Below, piece by piece: positions 8,026 to 15,703 of a DNA stretch of 31,923 nucleotides; within the stretch, counting starts at the first letter, position 1, and each line of letters begins with the position of its first letter. The stretch is from Phascolarctobacterium succinatutens CAG:287 (lineage in GTDB: Bacteria > Bacillota > Negativicutes > Acidaminococcales > Acidaminococcaceae). The notes below the pieces were generated by a model that had not been told where the DNA came from, searched no databases, and worked only from the letters and a program-made list of their open reading frames with translations. Position numbers and translations under genes: made by a program. Where the stretch lies: positions 1 to 31,923 of the forward strand of contig NZ_FR892776.1 in the NCBI RefSeq assembly GCF_000434895.1. Direction: 5' to 3'.

Positions 8026-8074
8026 CAAAAATAACCTTATGGCGCAGTACCGAAGTACCGGTCATAAGGTTATT
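8024..8074 (-). terminator. Terminator of the symporter gene
   Basis: A perfect 12-bp outer stem (8074-8063 with 8041-8030 read on the minus strand) enclosing a second hairpin, GTAC-TTCG-GTAC, with the very stable C(UUCG)G tetraloop, then TTTTTGTG. Oriented for the minus-strand transporter gene that stops at 8099. Confidence 0.85.
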
Positions 8075-8098
8075 AATAATTTTCAGGTCAAATTTAAT

Positions 8099-9100
8099 TT
8101 AAGCCTTGGCAGCTTCTGCTTCTACAGCTTCTTCCTTAGCGTAATCCGGATCAAATTTCGGGTTCAGGTAGTTCTGATAAGCCCATGCCAGCAGAGCACC
8201 GGAAATATTGTGCCATGCGGAGAAAACTGCACCGGGAACGGTTGCGGCAGGCAGAGCGGCAAAGTGTGCTTTTGCCAGACCGGTTGCCAAACCGGAGTTT
8301 TGCATACCAACTTCGATGGACAGAGCAACAGCCTTTTTCCAGCTGAGGCCGGTGAAGCGGGCGATGGCAAAGCCAAGGGCGTAACCGCAGCAGTTATGCA
8401 GAATAACTACCAGCAGAATCAGGCCGGGAGCCTTCAGAATCAGGTCACGGCTGGCACCGATAACACCTGCGATAATCAGAGAAATTGCAATGGAGGATAC
8501 AGCCGGCAGATAGTCGGTTGCTGCTTCGGCGAGCTTGGGCAGGAAGGATTTAACAGCCAGACCTAAGCAGATAGGCAGAATAACGATTTGAACGATGCTC
8601 CAGAACATGCCTACCGGATCGAAGTTAATTTTTTCACCGATAATCATGTAGGTGATGAACGGAGTCAGAATCGGAGAAAGCACAGTGGAAACACTGGTCA
8701 TGGTTACGGAAAGTGCAACGTCGCCCTTGGACATAAAGGTGATTACGTTGGAGGAGGTACCGCCGGGGCAGGTGCCTACCAGCACAACGCCGGTGGTCAG
8801 CGCCGGGTCCAGATTAAAGGCAACGGACAGCAGGTATGCCAGGAAGGGCATTACGAAATACTGAGCGCAGCAGCCGATGAGAATATCGAGCGGGCGTTTC
8901 AGTACCAGCGCGAAGTCCTTCAGGTTCAGTGTGGTGCCCATGCCGAACATTACGATACCGAGCATGCAGCTCAGGACGCTGATGCCGTGCACCTTGCCTA
9001 ATACCCACAAAAAGTTCTGTGGCATTGTGAGGCCGAGAACCAGAAAAACGATGGCGATGATGCCAAAGAATTTGCCGATTAAAGCACAAAATTGTTTCAT
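8099..9100 (-). CDS. Bile acid:sodium symporter family (BASS) transporter
   Basis: A 333-residue integral membrane protein with about nine or ten hydrophobic helices. Family motifs are visible: MFGMGTTLNLKDF, GTCPGGTSSNVITFMSKGDVALSV (the Na+-binding GTxPGGxxSN region) and EVGMQNSGLATGLA. Bacterial BASS proteins are sodium-coupled importers of organic anions; natural substrates vary (bile acids, pantoate, pyruvate and others), so none is assigned. Start at the ATG ending at 9100, with AGAGGT nine bases before it. An in-frame start at 9157 would fall in the leader hairpin region. It is transcribed divergently from the YigZ gene and has its own promoter and terminator. Confidence 0.9.
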   Translation of the reverse strand: MKQFCALIGKFFGIIAIVFLVLGLTMPQNFLWVLGKVHGISVLSCMLGIVMFGMGTTLNLKDFALVLKRPLDILIGCCAQYFVMPFLAYLLSVAFNLDPALTTGVVLVGTCPGGTSSNVITFMSKGDVALSVTMTSVSTVLSPILTPFITYMIIGEKINFDPVGMFWSIVQIVILPICLGLAVKSFLPKLAEAATDYLPAVSSIAISLIIAGVIGASRDLILKAPGLILLVVILHNCCGYALGFAIARFTGLSWKKAVALSIEVGMQNSGLATGLAKAHFAALPAATVPGAVFSAWHNISGALLAWAYQNYLNPKFDPDYAKEEAVEAEAAKA

Positions 9101-9143
9101 TATGAAATTACCTCTTTCCCTTAATAAAAAAATAATAATTTTA

Positions 9144-9166
9144 GAGAGTAGCATCAATGCTCTCTC
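9144..9166 (-). promoter_or_regulatory. Hairpin with following T-rich tract in the symporter leader
   Basis: Inverted repeat around AGCAT/ATGCT flanked by GAGAG/CTCTC with one bulged base. On the minus strand it lies within the roughly 80-base leader and is followed by AAAATTATTATTTTTTT. It could be an attenuator or an mRNA stabiliser; the T run starts late for a standard terminator. Confidence 0.35.
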
Positions 9167-9186
9167 CTTTGTCTGTAATGTCCACT

Positions 9187-9195
9187 ATTATAACA
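9187..9195 (-). promoter_or_regulatory. Extended -10 promoter of the symporter gene
   Basis: TGTTATAAT on the minus strand (TATAAT at 9192-9187), about 87 bases upstream of the ATG; -35 is weak (TTTATT). Confidence 0.55.
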
Positions 9196-9262
9196 AAGAC
9201 AGAAGAGGAAATAAAGAGTTTGCTGTAAAAAACGGTAAAAAATTTTAAAAACAGCAGAATTG

Positions 9263-9271
9263 TGTTATAAT
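9263..9271 (+). promoter_or_regulatory. Extended -10 promoter of yigZ
   Basis: TGTTATAAT with TATAAT at 9266-9271, about 40 bases before the TTG start at 9313. A TTTTAAAA-rich upstream stretch offers no clear -35. The 9193-9262 region between the divergent promoters holds nothing else I can identify. Confidence 0.55.
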
Positions 9272-9312
9272 GTTAATATAAATTGCGAAAAATACGGACG
9301 GAGGTACGCTAC

Positions 9313-9930
9313 TTGTATACTATAAGCAGAGATTACCGCAAAGAAATTGTGATTGAAAAATCACGCTTTATCTGCTCGCTGAAAAAGGTTCACAGTGAAG
9401 CAGAGGCTCAGGAGTTCATTAAGGCCGTAAAAAAAGAGTTCTGGGATGCAACGCATAACTGCTCTGCCTATATCGTGGATGACCTGGCACAGCGCTCCAG
9501 TGACGATGGCGAGCCGAGCGGTACTGCCGGTATTCCTATGCTGGAGGTGCTGCGTAAGAACGGACTGACGGAAACAGCAGCCGTGGTGACACGTTACTTC
9601 GGAGGCATTAAGCTAGGCGCAGGCGGACTTGTGCGTGCTTACAGCGGCAGCGTGGCTGGCGCTGTGAAGGAAGCTGGCCTGGCGCAGAAAATTTTGCTGG
9701 GCTATTACAGCTTTTTATATGATGTGAACAGCGTCGGACGCATTCTGAACGTGCTTTATCAGCAGCAGCTTTTTGAGATTGCCGATGTGCAGTACGACCT
9801 GCGCGCAAAGGTTATCCTGAAGATGCGCGCGGAGCAAAAGGCAGAGGCCGAGGCTTGGCTGACCGAGAACCTCAATCAGCAGATAGAGCTGGAGCAGGAG
9901 GGCACCGAGTTCGCTGAGGTGGCGCTGTAG
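9313..9930 (+). CDS. yigZ: YigZ/IMPACT family protein
   Basis: A 205-residue protein matching the YigZ (UPF0029/IMPACT) family in length and motifs: KSRFICSL at the start, the signature SDDGEPSGTAGIPMLEVL, then VTRYFGGIKLGAGGLVRAYSG, and a smaller C-terminal ferredoxin-like domain. The biochemical function of bacterial YigZ is not well established; eukaryotic IMPACT regulates GCN2. I chose the TTG at 9313 because GGAGGT ends seven bases before it and the protein then begins at the usual place relative to the KSRF motif. Single-gene unit between its own promoter and terminator. Confidence 0.88.
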   Translation: MYTISRDYRKEIVIEKSRFICSLKKVHSEAEAQEFIKAVKKEFWDATHNCSAYIVDDLAQRSSDDGEPSGTAGIPMLEVLRKNGLTETAAVVTRYFGGIKLGAGGLVRAYSGSVAGAVKEAGLAQKILLGYYSFLYDVNSVGRILNVLYQQQLFEIADVQYDLRAKVILKMRAEQKAEAEAWLTENLNQQIELEQEGTEFAEVAL

Positions 9931-9954
9931 CTTTTAATAGGAAAAACTATACGA

Positions 9955-9999
9955 ACAATCTCCCTTAGGCTATTGCTTGCGGGAGGTTGTTTTTGTTTT
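9955..9999 (+). terminator. Terminator after yigZ
   Basis: A 10-bp stem (9955-9964 with 9981-9990, one U-G pair) with a 16-base loop, followed by TTTTGTTTT. Confidence 0.82.
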
Positions 10000-10049
10000 A
10001 GCATTGATACTGTTCAAATAAAAAGCTTTCAGCTTTGTAGCAAATAATG

Positions 10050-10055
10050 TATAAT
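10050..10055 (+). promoter_or_regulatory. Probable -10 of the dnaB promoter
   Basis: TATAAT at 10050-10055, 40 bases before the GTG start of dnaB and just after the yigZ terminator. No clear -35 at 17 bases; assignment is by position. Confidence 0.4.
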
Positions 10056-10094
10056 AATATGAATGAAAAGATTACTGACAGGAGGTAGAAGCGA

Positions 10095-11450
10095 GTGATT
10101 GAAGAAAGAGTGCCACCGCAAAATATAGAAGCGGAGCAGGCTGTGCTTGGCGCGATGCTGATTGATAAAGAAGCTATTGCCAAGGCGACCGAAGTGCTGT
10201 CGGCGGATGATTTTTACCGCGAAGCACATCGCGTTATCTTTAGTGCGATGCTGGAGCTTTATAATAAAAATGAAGCAGTAGATATGGTTACTGTTACGGA
10301 AATCCTCAAGCGTGACAATAAGCTGGAGGATATCGGCGGCATTGCCTACATCACCAGTCTGGCGAATGTGGTGCTGACGGCGGCCAACGTTAAGTACCAT
10401 GCGGAGATTGTTGCTGAAAAGTCGGTTTTGCGCCAGCTTGTGCGTGTTTCTACCGAAATTGCGGCTATGGGCTACGAGGCTAACGATGATGTCGGCACGC
10501 TGCTGGATACAGCGGAAAGCCGCATTCTGGAAATTTCCAATCGTAAGAAAAAGGCGGATTTTACGCCGATTAATGATATCCTGATGGATAGCGTGCAGAG
10601 CATTGAAAGCCTGTTGCAGAACAAGGGCGGCCTTACCGGTATTCCGGCTGGCTTTGCAGATCTGGATAAGCTGACGAGCGGTCTGCACCCTTCCGATTTT
10701 ATTATTTTGGCGGCACGTCCGTCCATGGGTAAAACTGCGCTGGCACTGAACATTGTGCAGAATGTGGCACTGCGTGCACATAAGGCTATCGGCGGCGAGC
10801 CGCGCAGTGTAGCTTTCTTCAGTTTGGAAATGAGCAAGGAGCAGCTGGTTAACCGTATGCTGTGCGCCGAAGCCGGCATCGACAGCCAGCGCCTGCGCGT
10901 TGGCGAGATGCATGACGAGGACTGGACGCACCTTTGGGATGCCTGCGATACGATGAGCCGTGCCAAAATTTATATTGATGATACAGCAGGTATTACGGCG
11001 ATGGAAATGCGCAGCCGTGCACGCCGCCTGAAGGCAGAGCATGGCCTGGATTTGATTGTTGTCGATTACCTGCAGCTGATGCAGGGCAGCGGCAAGCGTA
11101 ATAATTCCGGCGACCGTCAGCAGGAGGTTTCGGAAATTTCCCGCTCGCTGAAGGCCTTGGCGCGTGAGCTGGATGTGCCGGTGCTGGCGCTGTCACAGCT
11201 GAGTCGTAGCGTAGAGTCGCGTCAGGTTAAACGCCCCATGCTCAGTGACCTGCGTGAATCTGGTTCTTTGGAGCAGGATGCTGATATCGTAGCATTCCTG
11301 TACCGCGAGGATTACTACAATCCGGAAACGGAAAACAAGCACACCGAGCTGATTATTGCTAAGCATCGTAACGGTCCGGTTGACACTGTTAATCTGTTCT
11401 TCCAGAAGCAGTTCACCAAATTTGTCGGCTTTACGAAGCGCGAAAGCTGA
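10095..11450 (+). CDS. dnaB: Replicative DNA helicase DnaB
   Basis: A 451-residue hexameric helicase of standard length. The N-terminal primase-interacting domain begins VPPQNIEAEQAVLGAMLID, followed by a linker and the RecA-like domain with Walker A ARPSMGKTALAL (K213), the VAFFSLEMSKEQL motif, Walker B LIVVDYLQLM and SDLRESGSLEQDADIVAFLYR near the end. No intein interrupts it. It unwinds the replication fork and loads primase. GTG start with AGGAGGT eight bases upstream. Usually linked to rplI in Firmicutes; here it stands alone between two terminators, ahead of purB. Confidence 0.97.
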   Translation: MIEERVPPQNIEAEQAVLGAMLIDKEAIAKATEVLSADDFYREAHRVIFSAMLELYNKNEAVDMVTVTEILKRDNKLEDIGGIAYITSLANVVLTAANVKYHAEIVAEKSVLRQLVRVSTEIAAMGYEANDDVGTLLDTAESRILEISNRKKKADFTPINDILMDSVQSIESLLQNKGGLTGIPAGFADLDKLTSGLHPSDFIILAARPSMGKTALALNIVQNVALRAHKAIGGEPRSVAFFSLEMSKEQLVNRMLCAEAGIDSQRLRVGEMHDEDWTHLWDACDTMSRAKIYIDDTAGITAMEMRSRARRLKAEHGLDLIVVDYLQLMQGSGKRNNSGDRQQEVSEISRSLKALARELDVPVLALSQLSRSVESRQVKRPMLSDLRESGSLEQDADIVAFLYREDYYNPETENKHTELIIAKHRNGPVDTVNLFFQKQFTKFVGFTKRES

Positions 11451-11472
11451 GCATAAAATACAGCGACATAAT

Positions 11473-11508
11473 AAAAGTCCCGGGATTTTAACATCTCGGG
11501 ACTTTTTG
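11473..11508 (+). terminator. Terminator after dnaB
   Basis: A 13-bp stem (11473-11485 with 11494-11506) around an 8-base loop; the right arm ends in TTTTT. Confidence 0.88.
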
Positions 11509-11663
11509 AGTATTGCATGGAGCATTGCCTGATGGGGGTTAAAAGCGTGAAAATTATTCTCTTGACAAAAGATTTTTTCTGATAAGTGTAAAAAAGCTTA
11601 CAAGGAAGCTGCGAAGAAAAACCGAATATTTTACCTAAAATCAACAAAAAATGTTCATAAAGC

Positions 11664-11692
11664 TTGCGATAAGACGCGGAAAATGATATGAT
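11664..11692 (+). promoter_or_regulatory. Promoter of the purB-purA unit
   Basis: TTGCGA at 11664-11669, 17-base spacer, TATGAT at 11687-11692. It predicts a leader of about 90 bases before the purB ATG. The region 11509-11663 upstream is AT-rich; it contains a lone TTGACA at 11562 without a matching -10 and nothing else I recognise. Confidence 0.6.
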
Positions 11693-11718
11693 ATTTATGC
11701 AACAAAGTGTAGTGAAGA

Positions 11719-11755
11719 ATCTGAAGGTAATATCTGTGGCTTTCAGATGTTTTTT
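11719..11755 (+). promoter_or_regulatory. Terminator-like hairpin in the purB leader (candidate attenuator)
   Basis: ATCTGAA at 11719-11725 pairs with TTCAGAT at 11742-11748 and is followed by GTTTTTTC, all 5' of the purB start. A second ATCTG at 11732-11736 can pair with the same CAGAT, giving two mutually exclusive structures. I do not see a purine riboswitch core, so a sensor is not identified. Confidence 0.45.
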
Positions 11756-11788
11756 CATGAATAAAATTGTCTTGGGAGGCATACAAAA

Positions 11789-13081
11789 ATGATTGATCGT
11801 TATACTCATCCTGAAATGGGTAATATCTGGACACTCGAAAATGAATTCCGTACCATGCTGAAGGTAGAAATTCTGGCTTGCGAGGCTATGAACAAACTGG
11901 GCATTGTGCCTGACGAAGCGCTGAAGGATATTCAGACGAAGGCTGACTTCCGTCTGGACCGCATTAAGGAAATTGAAGCAGTTACCAACCATGATGTTAT
12001 TGCTTTCCTGACTAATGTGGCTGAGTATGTAGGCGATGCGTCCAAATACATTCACAAAGGCCTGACCTCCAGCGACGTAAAGGATACTGCACTGTGCTAC
12101 ATGACCGTACAATCCGCAGACCTGATTATGCGTCATCTGGTAAACTTCCATGAAATTCTGCGCCGTCGTGCCGCTGAATTCAAATATACCGTTATGATCG
12201 GCCGTACTCACGGTATCCACGCAGAACCGATGACCTTCGGTATGAAATTCCTGCTGTGGTCCGCTGAAATCGAGCGTAACATCGAACGTCTGAAACAAGC
12301 GCGTGAAATGATGGCAGTCGGCAAGCTGTCCGGTGCTGTAGGCACTTACTCCAACATCGATCCGTTTGTAGAAAAATATGTCTGCGAAAAGCTGGAGCTC
12401 ACTCCGGTACGCCTGGCAACTCAGGTTATCCAACGTGACCGTCATGCACATTTCATGACTACTCTGGCAATCATCGGTTCCTCTCTGGATAAGATGGCAA
12501 CCGAAATCCGTAACCTGCAGCGTACCGATATCCGTGAAGCTGAAGAATATTTTGCACCCGGCCAAAAGGGTTCTTCCGCTATGCCGCATAAACGTAATCC
12601 TATCACCTGTGAAAAGGTTTCCGGTATGGCTCGCCTGCTGCGCGGCTATGCAGTAGCAGCTCTGGAGGATGTAACCCTGTGGCATGAACGCGATATCTCC
12701 CATTCTTCCGTAGAACGCGTTATTCTGCCGGACGCAACTATTGCTCTGGACCATATGCTGCGTAAGTTCTCCAACATCATCGATAAGCTGCTGGTATATC
12801 CTGATGCAATGATTGCCAACATGAACAAAACCGGCGGTCTGATTTTCAGCCAAAACCTGCTGATTGCTCTGGTTACCAAAGGTGTACTGCGTGAGGACGC
12901 TTACAAATGGGTACAACGCAACGCTATGGCACGTTGGCTGCAAGGCGCTGACTTCAAGACCAACGTTGAAGCTGACCCGGATATCAAAAAATATCTGACC
13001 GACGAAGAGGTTGAGCATTGCTTCGATCCGAAACCGATGCTGCGCCACGTTGACGAGATTTTTGCTAGATTTGGTTTATAA
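11789..13081 (+). CDS. purB: Adenylosuccinate lyase
   Basis: A 430-residue lyase of the fumarase/aspartase superfamily. It starts MIDRYTHPEMGNIWTLENEF, has the catalytic His segment GRTHGIHAEP, the HKGLTSSDVKDTA segment, and the superfamily signature GSSAMPHKRNPI. It acts twice in purine synthesis: releasing fumarate from SAICAR and from adenylosuccinate. GGGAGG lies eight bases before the ATG. It is 22 bases from purA, so the two AMP-branch enzymes form one unit. Confidence 0.97.
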   Translation: MIDRYTHPEMGNIWTLENEFRTMLKVEILACEAMNKLGIVPDEALKDIQTKADFRLDRIKEIEAVTNHDVIAFLTNVAEYVGDASKYIHKGLTSSDVKDTALCYMTVQSADLIMRHLVNFHEILRRRAAEFKYTVMIGRTHGIHAEPMTFGMKFLLWSAEIERNIERLKQAREMMAVGKLSGAVGTYSNIDPFVEKYVCEKLELTPVRLATQVIQRDRHAHFMTTLAIIGSSLDKMATEIRNLQRTDIREAEEYFAPGQKGSSAMPHKRNPITCEKVSGMARLLRGYAVAALEDVTLWHERDISHSSVERVILPDATIALDHMLRKFSNIIDKLLVYPDAMIANMNKTGGLIFSQNLLIALVTKGVLREDAYKWVQRNAMARWLQGADFKTNVEADPDIKKYLTDEEVEHCFDPKPMLRHVDEIFARFGL

Positions 13082-13103
13082 TTTTGATAAGGAGTGACTG
13101 CTA

Positions 13104-14393
13104 ATGTCATCTGTTGTAGTTTTAGGTGCCCAATGGGGCGATGAGGGTAAAGGTAAAATTGTTGACTATTTGGCGCAAAAGGCTGACGCTGTAGTTCGTT
13201 ACAGCGGCGGCTCCAATGCAGGCCATACCGTTGTAGTTAACAACATTAATTATAAGCTGCGTCTGCTGCCCTCCGGCGTACTGTTTAATGATAAGACTAA
13301 CGTTCTGGGCAATGGCGTTGTAATCAACCCCGGCGTTGTGCTGGCTGAAATCGCCGGCATGAAGGAAAAGGGCATTGATTGCAGCAATCTGGTTATTTCT
13401 GACCGTGCACACGTTGTTCTGCCGTATCATCAACGTCTTGATGAGCTGCAGGAGGAAGCACTGGGCAATCACAAAATCGGCACCACCAAAGGCGGCATCG
13501 GCCCCTGCTACATGGATAAGGTTGCTCGCGTAGGCATCCGTATCTGCGATTTGATGGAGCCAGAAACCTTTGCTGATAAGCTGAAGGTTAATCTGGAAGC
13601 AAAAAATGCTATTATCACCAAAATTTACGGTGCAGAACCGTTTGACTATGATACCGTACTGAAGGAATATCTGGCTTATGCAGAAGAGTTGCGTCCGTAC
13701 GTTGCCGATACCGGCGTTGTTATGGATGAGCTGTTCAGCGCCGGCAAAAACGTTCTGTTTGAAGGCGCACAGGCTACCTTCCTTGATATCGACCATGGTA
13801 CCTATCCGTATGTTACCAGCTCCAACCCGACTGCAGGTAATGCCTGCACTGGCAGTGGCGTAGGTCCCAGCTTCATCGACCATGTTGTTGGCGTAGTTAA
13901 GGCTTATACCACCCGTGTTGGCGAAGGTCCCTTCATCACCGAGCTGCTGGATACCGACGGCCCCGGCAACCAAATCCGCGAAACCGGCCATGAATACGGC
14001 ACCGTAACCGGTCGTCCGCGTCGCTGCGGCTGGCTGGATGCTTTCATGCTGCGTTACAGCGCACGCCTGAACAGCCTGGATTATCTGGCAATTACCCGTC
14101 TGGATATCCTCGACCAAATGCCGAAGATTAAAATGTGCGTTGGCTACAAGATTGGCGATGAGGTTCTCAAACGCATTCCTGCAAGCTTGAACGTTCTGGC
14201 TAAGGTTGAGCCGATTTTCGAAGAGTTCGACGGTTGGATGACCGATATCAGCGGCATCCGCAACTATGACGAGCTGCCGGAAAACGCTAAGAAATATCTG
14301 GCTAAAATCAGCGAGGTATCCGGTGTTGAGCTGGGTATTATCTCTGTTGGTCCTAACCGTGAGCAGACCATCGTTCTGAAAGAGCTGCTGTAA
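13104..14393 (+). CDS. purA: Adenylosuccinate synthetase
   Basis: A 429-residue enzyme, full length. The GTP-binding N-terminus is GAQWGDEGKGKIVD with catalytic Asp13, and His41 lies in SNAGHTVV. The IGTTKGGIGPCYMDKVAR and TTRVGEGPF segments follow, and the protein ends with the guanine-binding SVGPNREQTI. It joins aspartate to IMP using GTP, directly before the PurB step in AMP formation. AAGGAG precedes the ATG. Its 3' end is followed by about 45 bases and then the tRNA promoter; I see no strong terminator between them, only a weak GCTG/CAGC hairpin. Confidence 0.97.
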   Translation: MSSVVVLGAQWGDEGKGKIVDYLAQKADAVVRYSGGSNAGHTVVVNNINYKLRLLPSGVLFNDKTNVLGNGVVINPGVVLAEIAGMKEKGIDCSNLVISDRAHVVLPYHQRLDELQEEALGNHKIGTTKGGIGPCYMDKVARVGIRICDLMEPETFADKLKVNLEAKNAIITKIYGAEPFDYDTVLKEYLAYAEELRPYVADTGVVMDELFSAGKNVLFEGAQATFLDIDHGTYPYVTSSNPTAGNACTGSGVGPSFIDHVVGVVKAYTTRVGEGPFITELLDTDGPGNQIRETGHEYGTVTGRPRRCGWLDAFMLRYSARLNSLDYLAITRLDILDQMPKIKMCVGYKIGDEVLKRIPASLNVLAKVEPIFEEFDGWMTDISGIRNYDELPENAKKYLAKISEVSGVELGIISVGPNREQTIVLKELL

Positions 14394-14437
14394 GCTTAGG
14401 CTGCTGAAAAAAACAGCAACAATATTTTAAAAAGCAC

Positions 14438-14466
14438 TTGACTTTCCTTGTGTTAGTCTGTATACT
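14438..14466 (+). promoter_or_regulatory. Promoter of tRNA-Lys
   Basis: TTGACT at 14438-14443, 17-base spacer, TATACT at 14461-14466, 30 bases before the mature tRNA start. Confidence 0.8.
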
Positions 14467-14495
14467 ATTAATGTTGCTAATTTATGGCGACAAAT

Positions 14496-14571
14496 GATTC
14501 ACTAGCTCAGTTGGTAGAGCACCTGACTTTTAATCAGGGTGTCCCGAGTTCGAGTCTCGGGTGAATCACCA
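14496..14571 (+). tRNA. tRNA-Lys (anticodon TTT)
   Basis: A 76-base cloverleaf with encoded CCA. Acceptor stem GATTCAC/GTGAATC, D stem GCTC/GAGC, anticodon stem CCTGA/TCAGG with loop CTTTTAA (anticodon 14529-14531), T stem CCGAG/CTCGG with loop TTCGAGT, discriminator A, then CCA. It decodes AAA and AAG. Own promoter and terminator, no other tRNA in the cluster. Confidence 0.97.
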
Positions 14572-14581
14572 ACGAAAATAT

Positions 14582-14613
14582 GCCGTTCTTCGAAAGAAGA
14601 GCGGCTTTTTTGT
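14582..14613 (+). terminator. Terminator of tRNA-Lys
   Basis: A 10-bp stem (14582-14591 with 14596-14605, one U-G) closed by a GAAA tetraloop and followed by six T. Confidence 0.92.
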
Positions 14614-14631
14614 ATTTGCGGACGCAAATAC
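14612..14631. repeat. Palindrome, possible operator
   Basis: GTATTTGCG at 14612-14620 faces CGCAAATAC at 14623-14631, a perfect 9-bp dyad with a two-base centre. It follows the tRNA terminator and precedes the dehydrogenase gene by about 110 bases. It could be a regulator-binding site or a small hairpin. Confidence 0.4.
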
Positions 14632-14742
14632 TCATGAAGGCAGACACCGGCCCTGAAAAATTCCTCCTTGCTAATCAATTCCTGCGGTAGTAATATGTAG
14701 ATGATAAGTAAAAAAATTACAGGCTTTTTCGGAGGTGCTTTG

Positions 14743-15696
14743 ATGAAAATAGTAGTTATGGAGCCGTTAGGCGTAAAGATGGAACAGATAAATGCCTTGG
14801 CAGCGCCGTTGCAGGCTGCAGGCCATGATTTTGTATATTATACCGCAAAAGAAACAGATCAGGAGAAGCTGCTGGCACGTGTACAGCAGGCAGATGTTAT
14901 CATGCTGGCCAACCAGCCGCTGAGTGCGGAGATTATCAACGCCTGCCCTAATTTGAAAATGCTGTCTGTAGCCTTTACCGGTGTAGACCATATTGCGCTG
15001 GCTGCCTGCCGTGAGCGCGGTGTGATGGTGTGCAATGCCGCAGGCTATTCCACCAATGCGGTAGCAGAGCTGACCTTCGGCCTGGCTATCAGCGTTATCC
15101 GCAACATCGTTCCCTGTGATGCACGCTGCCGTCAGGCAGGAACGAAGGATGGCCTGGTAGGCTTTGAGCTTTTCGGCAAAACCTTCGGCGTAGTCGGCAC
15201 TGGTGCGATTGGCAGCAGAGTGGCGAAGATTGCCGCTGCCTTCGGCTGCAGGGTGCTGGCCTACAGCCGTACTCCGAAGGCAGAGCTGCAGGCTGACGGT
15301 GTACGCTATGTAAGTCTGGATGAGCTTTTGGCTGCCAGCGATTTTGTCAGCCTGCATGTGCCGCTGACGGACGCAACCCGCGGACTGATTAACGCCGAGG
15401 CTATTGCCAAGATGAAGCCGACGGCCGTACTGCTGAATACTGCGCGCGGTCCTGTTGTGGACAGCGAGGCGCTGGCACAGGCGCTGAACGAAGGCCGCCT
15501 TGCCGGCGCAGGCATTGACGTGTTTGAGGGAGAGCCGCCGATTGCACCGGAGCATCCTCTGTGCCATGCAAAGAACACCGTGCTGACACCGCACGTGGCC
15601 TTCGCCAGCGCCGAAGCACTGGCTGCACGTGCTGACATCGTCTTTGCCAACATCGAACAATGGCTGGCAGGCACACCGCAGAACGTAATTAAGTAA
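14743..15696 (+). CDS. D-isomer-specific 2-hydroxyacid dehydrogenase
   Basis: A 317-residue NAD-dependent oxidoreductase. The Rossmann motif is GTGAIGSRVA, and the catalytic Arg, Glu and His occur in NTARGPVVD (R235), FEGEPP (E264) and LTPHVAF (H284), the spacing known for the family. VAELTFGLAISVIR is the usual helix before the coenzyme domain. Such enzymes interconvert 2-oxoacids and D-2-hydroxyacids (phosphoglycerate, glycerate, lactate and others); the substrate cannot be named. I start at 14743 with GGAGGT six bases before; an in-frame ATG at 14701 lies upstream of that site. The next gene, a split LuxR-type regulator, begins eight bases after the stop. Confidence 0.92.
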   Translation: MKIVVMEPLGVKMEQINALAAPLQAAGHDFVYYTAKETDQEKLLARVQQADVIMLANQPLSAEIINACPNLKMLSVAFTGVDHIALAACRERGVMVCNAAGYSTNAVAELTFGLAISVIRNIVPCDARCRQAGTKDGLVGFELFGKTFGVVGTGAIGSRVAKIAAAFGCRVLAYSRTPKAELQADGVRYVSLDELLAASDFVSLHVPLTDATRGLINAEAIAKMKPTAVLLNTARGPVVDSEALAQALNEGRLAGAGIDVFEGEPPIAPEHPLCHAKNTVLTPHVAFASAEALAARADIVFANIEQWLAGTPQNVIK

Positions 15697-15703
15697 AAAC
15701 ACT

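Noticed and set aside
11562..11590. TTGACA at 11562-11567 upstream of purB as the main promoter
   Set aside because: No acceptable -10 lies 16-18 bases downstream; the TTGCGA/TATGAT pair at 11664-11692 fits better.
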